Assembly (NCBI GenBank): GCA_035317605.1
Contig: DATHGT010000083.1
Location: 1-7,943, forward strand
DNA: 7,943 bases
Origin: DATHGT01 sp035317605
Lineage (GTDB): Bacteria; Methylomirabilota; Methylomirabilia; Rokubacteriales; CSP1-6
Direction of reading: 5' to 3'
Shown: positions 6,314 to 7,943 of the stretch, one piece after another
Numbering within the stretch: the first letter of the stretch is position 1
How the letters are laid out: the number at the start of each line of letters is the position of its first letter
Position numbers and translations under genes: made by a program
Notes under the pieces: generated by a model
The model's input: only the letters and a program-made list of their open reading frames with translations
What the model was told of the DNA's origin: nothing
The model's database searches: none

Positions 6314-7196
6314 AATAAACGTTCCCCGGTTCGTCGAGCGCGCGCATCTGCGTTCGGCGGACGCGATCGTGCTCGACCTGGAAGATTCGGTGCCGCCGGG
6401 GGAGAAGGTGAGCGCCCGCAAGCTGATCCCGGAGGCGATCCGGCAGGTCGCGCGGGGCGGGGGCGAGGTCGCGGTTCGCGTCAACAACGAGCCGGGCCTG
6501 CTCGACGACGACGTCGACGCGGCCGTCCAGCCCGGTCTGGATTCGATCTCGTTTCCGAAGGCCGAGTCCGCGGAGCAGATCCGCGCGGTGACCGCGCGGA
6601 TCGAGCGGCTCGAGCGCGAGCGCGGGATCGCCCCCGGTCACGTGAGGCTGAGCCTGGCCGTCGAGACCCCGCGCGGGCTGCTGGCGGCGCGCGAGATCGC
6701 CGTGGCCAGCGACCGCATCGCGTCGATGAGCGTGGGGGTCGAGGACTACTGCCTCGAGCTTGGAGTGGAGCCGTCCCCCGACGGCGCCGAGCTGCTCTAC
6801 GCGGTGTCCACGATCGTGACCATCTGCAAGGCCACCGGGATCACCCCGACGGGCCTCGTCGGTAGCATCGCGGGCTTTCGCGAGATCGCGGTGTTCGAGG
6901 CCGCGGCCGATCGCGCTCGTCAGCTCGGCTGTCTCGGCGCCGGGTGCATTCACCCCGATCAGGTGCTGGTCCTCAACCGCGTGTTCTCTCCCGATCCCGC
7001 CAAGGTCGCCTACGCCGAGCTCGTGGTGTCGGCGTTCGAAGACGGGGTGCGTCGGGGGACCGCGTCGGTGAACGTGGACGGCAAGATGGTCGACGTCCCG
7101 GTCTACAAGCGCGCGCTCGTGATCCTCAACCGGGCCCGCGCCGTCGCCGAGACCGAGCGCCGCAAATCCGAAGCGCTCGCGCGGTTGACGTCGTGA
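6273..7196 (+). CDS. CoA ester lyase, HpcH/HpaI aldolase / citrate lyase beta (CitE-like) family
   Basis: 307 aa, typical of CitE-like malyl-CoA or citramalyl-CoA lyases (270-330 aa). The TIM-barrel signatures appear in order: SLILPINVPRFVERA (10-24), AIVLDLEDSVP (31-41) with D35/E37/D38, VAVRVN (66-71) with the CoA/carboxylate-contacting R69, SFPKAES (93-99), AVETPRG (129-135) with metal ligand candidate E131, GVEDYCLELG (155-164) with D158, and GCIHPDQV (224-231). Family reaction: Mg2+-dependent cleavage of a 3-hydroxyacyl-CoA into acetyl-CoA (or propionyl-CoA) and an oxo acid such as glyoxylate or pyruvate. No acyl-carrier or alpha subunit of citrate lyase is nearby, so it acts on CoA esters rather than as citrate lyase. 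The synthetase immediately upstream could supply the CoA ester. Start at ATG 6273 is chosen from the AGAGGA site and the N-terminus usual for the family. The start region is duplicated upstream, which is exceptional. Confidence 0.92.
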   Translation: MTVKPARRSSLILPINVPRFVERAHLRSADAIVLDLEDSVPPGEKVSARKLIPEAIRQVARGGGEVAVRVNNEPGLLDDDVDAAVQPGLDSISFPKAESAEQIRAVTARIERLERERGIAPGHVRLSLAVETPRGLLAAREIAVASDRIASMSVGVEDYCLELGVEPSPDGAELLYAVSTIVTICKATGITPTGLVGSIAGFREIAVFEAAADRARQLGCLGAGCIHPDQVLVLNRVFSPDPAKVAYAELVVSAFEDGVRRGTASVNVDGKMVDVPVYKRALVILNRARAVAETERRKSEALARLTS

Positions 7197-7268
7197 GCCG
7201 GTCCACGAATCGCGGCCTGCCAGGGCGCGCTTCGCCGAGAGCGACGACCGCCCGCGCCGCCGAGTACG

Positions 7269-7913
7269 ATGCCTGAAGCCGACGGCGCGTGGATCAAGGC
7301 CTCGGACGTCATCCCGATGTTTCCGACGCTCGTCTGGAAGCTCGAGCTGGAGCCGGCATTCCACGAGGGCGTCAGCACGCGGATCGTCGCCGCCATCACG
7401 ACGATGAGGCGGAGCTGCCCGGAGCTCGCCCCCGGCCAGGGATGGCAGTCCGAACCGAACCTTCACGAGCGCGACGAGTTCCGGGAGCTCGGAGCCTCGA
7501 TCCAGCAGGCGGCGCGGACCGTTCTGCGATTCTTGCGCGTCGGACACGACGCCGTCGAGATCACGGGCTGCTGGGCGAACGTCCTGGCCCCGGGGGCGTC
7601 GCACAAGATGCACAGCCACCCGAACAACTTCTTGAGCGGCGTGTACTACGTGCGAACGCGGCCGGGCGCCGACACCATCAACTTTCACGACCCGCGGGCT
7701 CAGGCCGGCGTGATCAGACCGCCCGTCGTCGAGCTGACGTCGGAGAACACGGACCAGGTCGTGGTCAAGGTGACGAACGGGACGCTCCTGCTCTTCCCCG
7801 CCTATCTGCCGCACTCGGTGGACGCCAACGCGAGCGAGGGCGAGCGCATCACGATCAGCTTCAACCTGATGTTCTCGTCGTTCACGGAGAACCTGAGCAA
7901 ACCGCTCTGGTGA
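7269..7913 (+). CDS. TIGR02466-family protein, putative 2-oxoglutarate/Fe(II)-dependent dioxygenase
   Basis: 214 aa, normal for TIGR02466. The family landmarks are present: MFPTLVW (17-23), CWANVLAPGASHKMHSHP (101-118), FLSGVYYVRT (121-130), INFHDPR (137-143), NGTLLLFPAYLPHSVDAN (170-187) and ERITISFNLMF (192-202). The double-stranded beta-helix fold suggests Fe(II) bound by a histidine in the HKMHSH stretch (H115 or H117) and H182, with R193 as a candidate 2-oxoglutarate carboxylate contact; these assignments are inferred from pattern spacing. The substrate of this family is unknown, and small-molecule or protein hydroxylation are both possible. It follows the lyase by 72 nt on the same strand with no terminator visible, so co-transcription is plausible. 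ATG 7269 is the first possible start in frame, but its ribosome binding site is poor (only GAG close by); M17 would cut away the conserved N-terminus. Confidence 0.88.
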   Translation: MPEADGAWIKASDVIPMFPTLVWKLELEPAFHEGVSTRIVAAITTMRRSCPELAPGQGWQSEPNLHERDEFRELGASIQQAARTVLRFLRVGHDAVEITGCWANVLAPGASHKMHSHPNNFLSGVYYVRTRPGADTINFHDPRAQAGVIRPPVVELTSENTDQVVVKVTNGTLLLFPAYLPHSVDANASEGERITISFNLMFSSFTENLSKPLW

Positions 7914-7943
7914 CCGAGCGACGACGGCATCCGAGATCGGAGG
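7914..7943 (+). other. Tail after last gene
   Basis: Thirty bases with no start codon context, hairpin or other recognisable element; nothing can be called. Confidence 0.5.

Noticed and set aside
4142..6487. 781-codon open frame on the minus strand opposite the synthetase and lyase start
   Set aside because: Arg/His/Ala-rich composition with no family pattern; it mirrors the third-position bias of the real genes on the plus strand.
6258..7814. 518-codon minus-strand frame opposite the lyase and dioxygenase genes
   Set aside because: Crosses two real genes and their spacer, with shadow composition and no domain.

Overview
This is a GC-rich stretch of bacterial chromosome, most likely from a soil or sediment lineage of the Candidatus Rokubacteria/Methylomirabilota or deltaproteobacterial kind. 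That guess rests on very high GC with G/C-rich third codon positions, on long spurious antisense reading frames, and on the gene mix: a xanthine-dehydrogenase-family molybdenum subunit, a fused ADP-forming acyl-CoA ligase, a CoA ester lyase and a HmuY-family protein. No taxonomic marker is present, so the assignment is tentative. There are no RNA genes, CRISPR arrays or recognisable transposases.

Layout. Bases 2-748 (minus) hold the first 249 codons of a gene cut by the window edge. It encodes a SEFIR/TIR-like signalling or effector domain followed by an unrecognised region. It is easy to miss because it has no stop codon in the window, and its base composition is clearly less GC-rich than the rest. 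Bases 822-3131 (minus) encode a complete form-II CoxL-like molybdopterin-binding subunit with no small or medium subunit beside it. A divergent control region (3132-3297) separates it from a rightward series: a membrane-anchored HmuY-like protein (3298-3915), a 715-aa acyl-CoA synthetase (NDP-forming; 3977-6124, TTG start), a HpcH/HpaI-type CoA ester lyase (6273-7196) and a TIGR02466-type putative 2-oxoglutarate/Fe(II) dioxygenase (7269-7913).

The synthetase and lyase look like a functional pair: activation of a hydroxy acid (malate or citramalate type) to its CoA thioester with ATP, then cleavage into acetyl-CoA and an oxo acid. The substrate is inferred, not seen.

The most unusual structure is at the synthetase/lyase junction. 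A perfect 46-bp direct repeat (6116-6161 and 6268-6313, period 152 bp) has duplicated the synthetase stop and the lyase start. Between the copies lies a 106-bp segment with a strong GC hairpin. Because 152 is 3n+2, the first copy now opens a 51-codon reading frame that stops in an ATGA overlap exactly at the real lyase start, just as the synthetase stops in an ATGA overlap at the first copy. The result is two consecutive coupling junctions.
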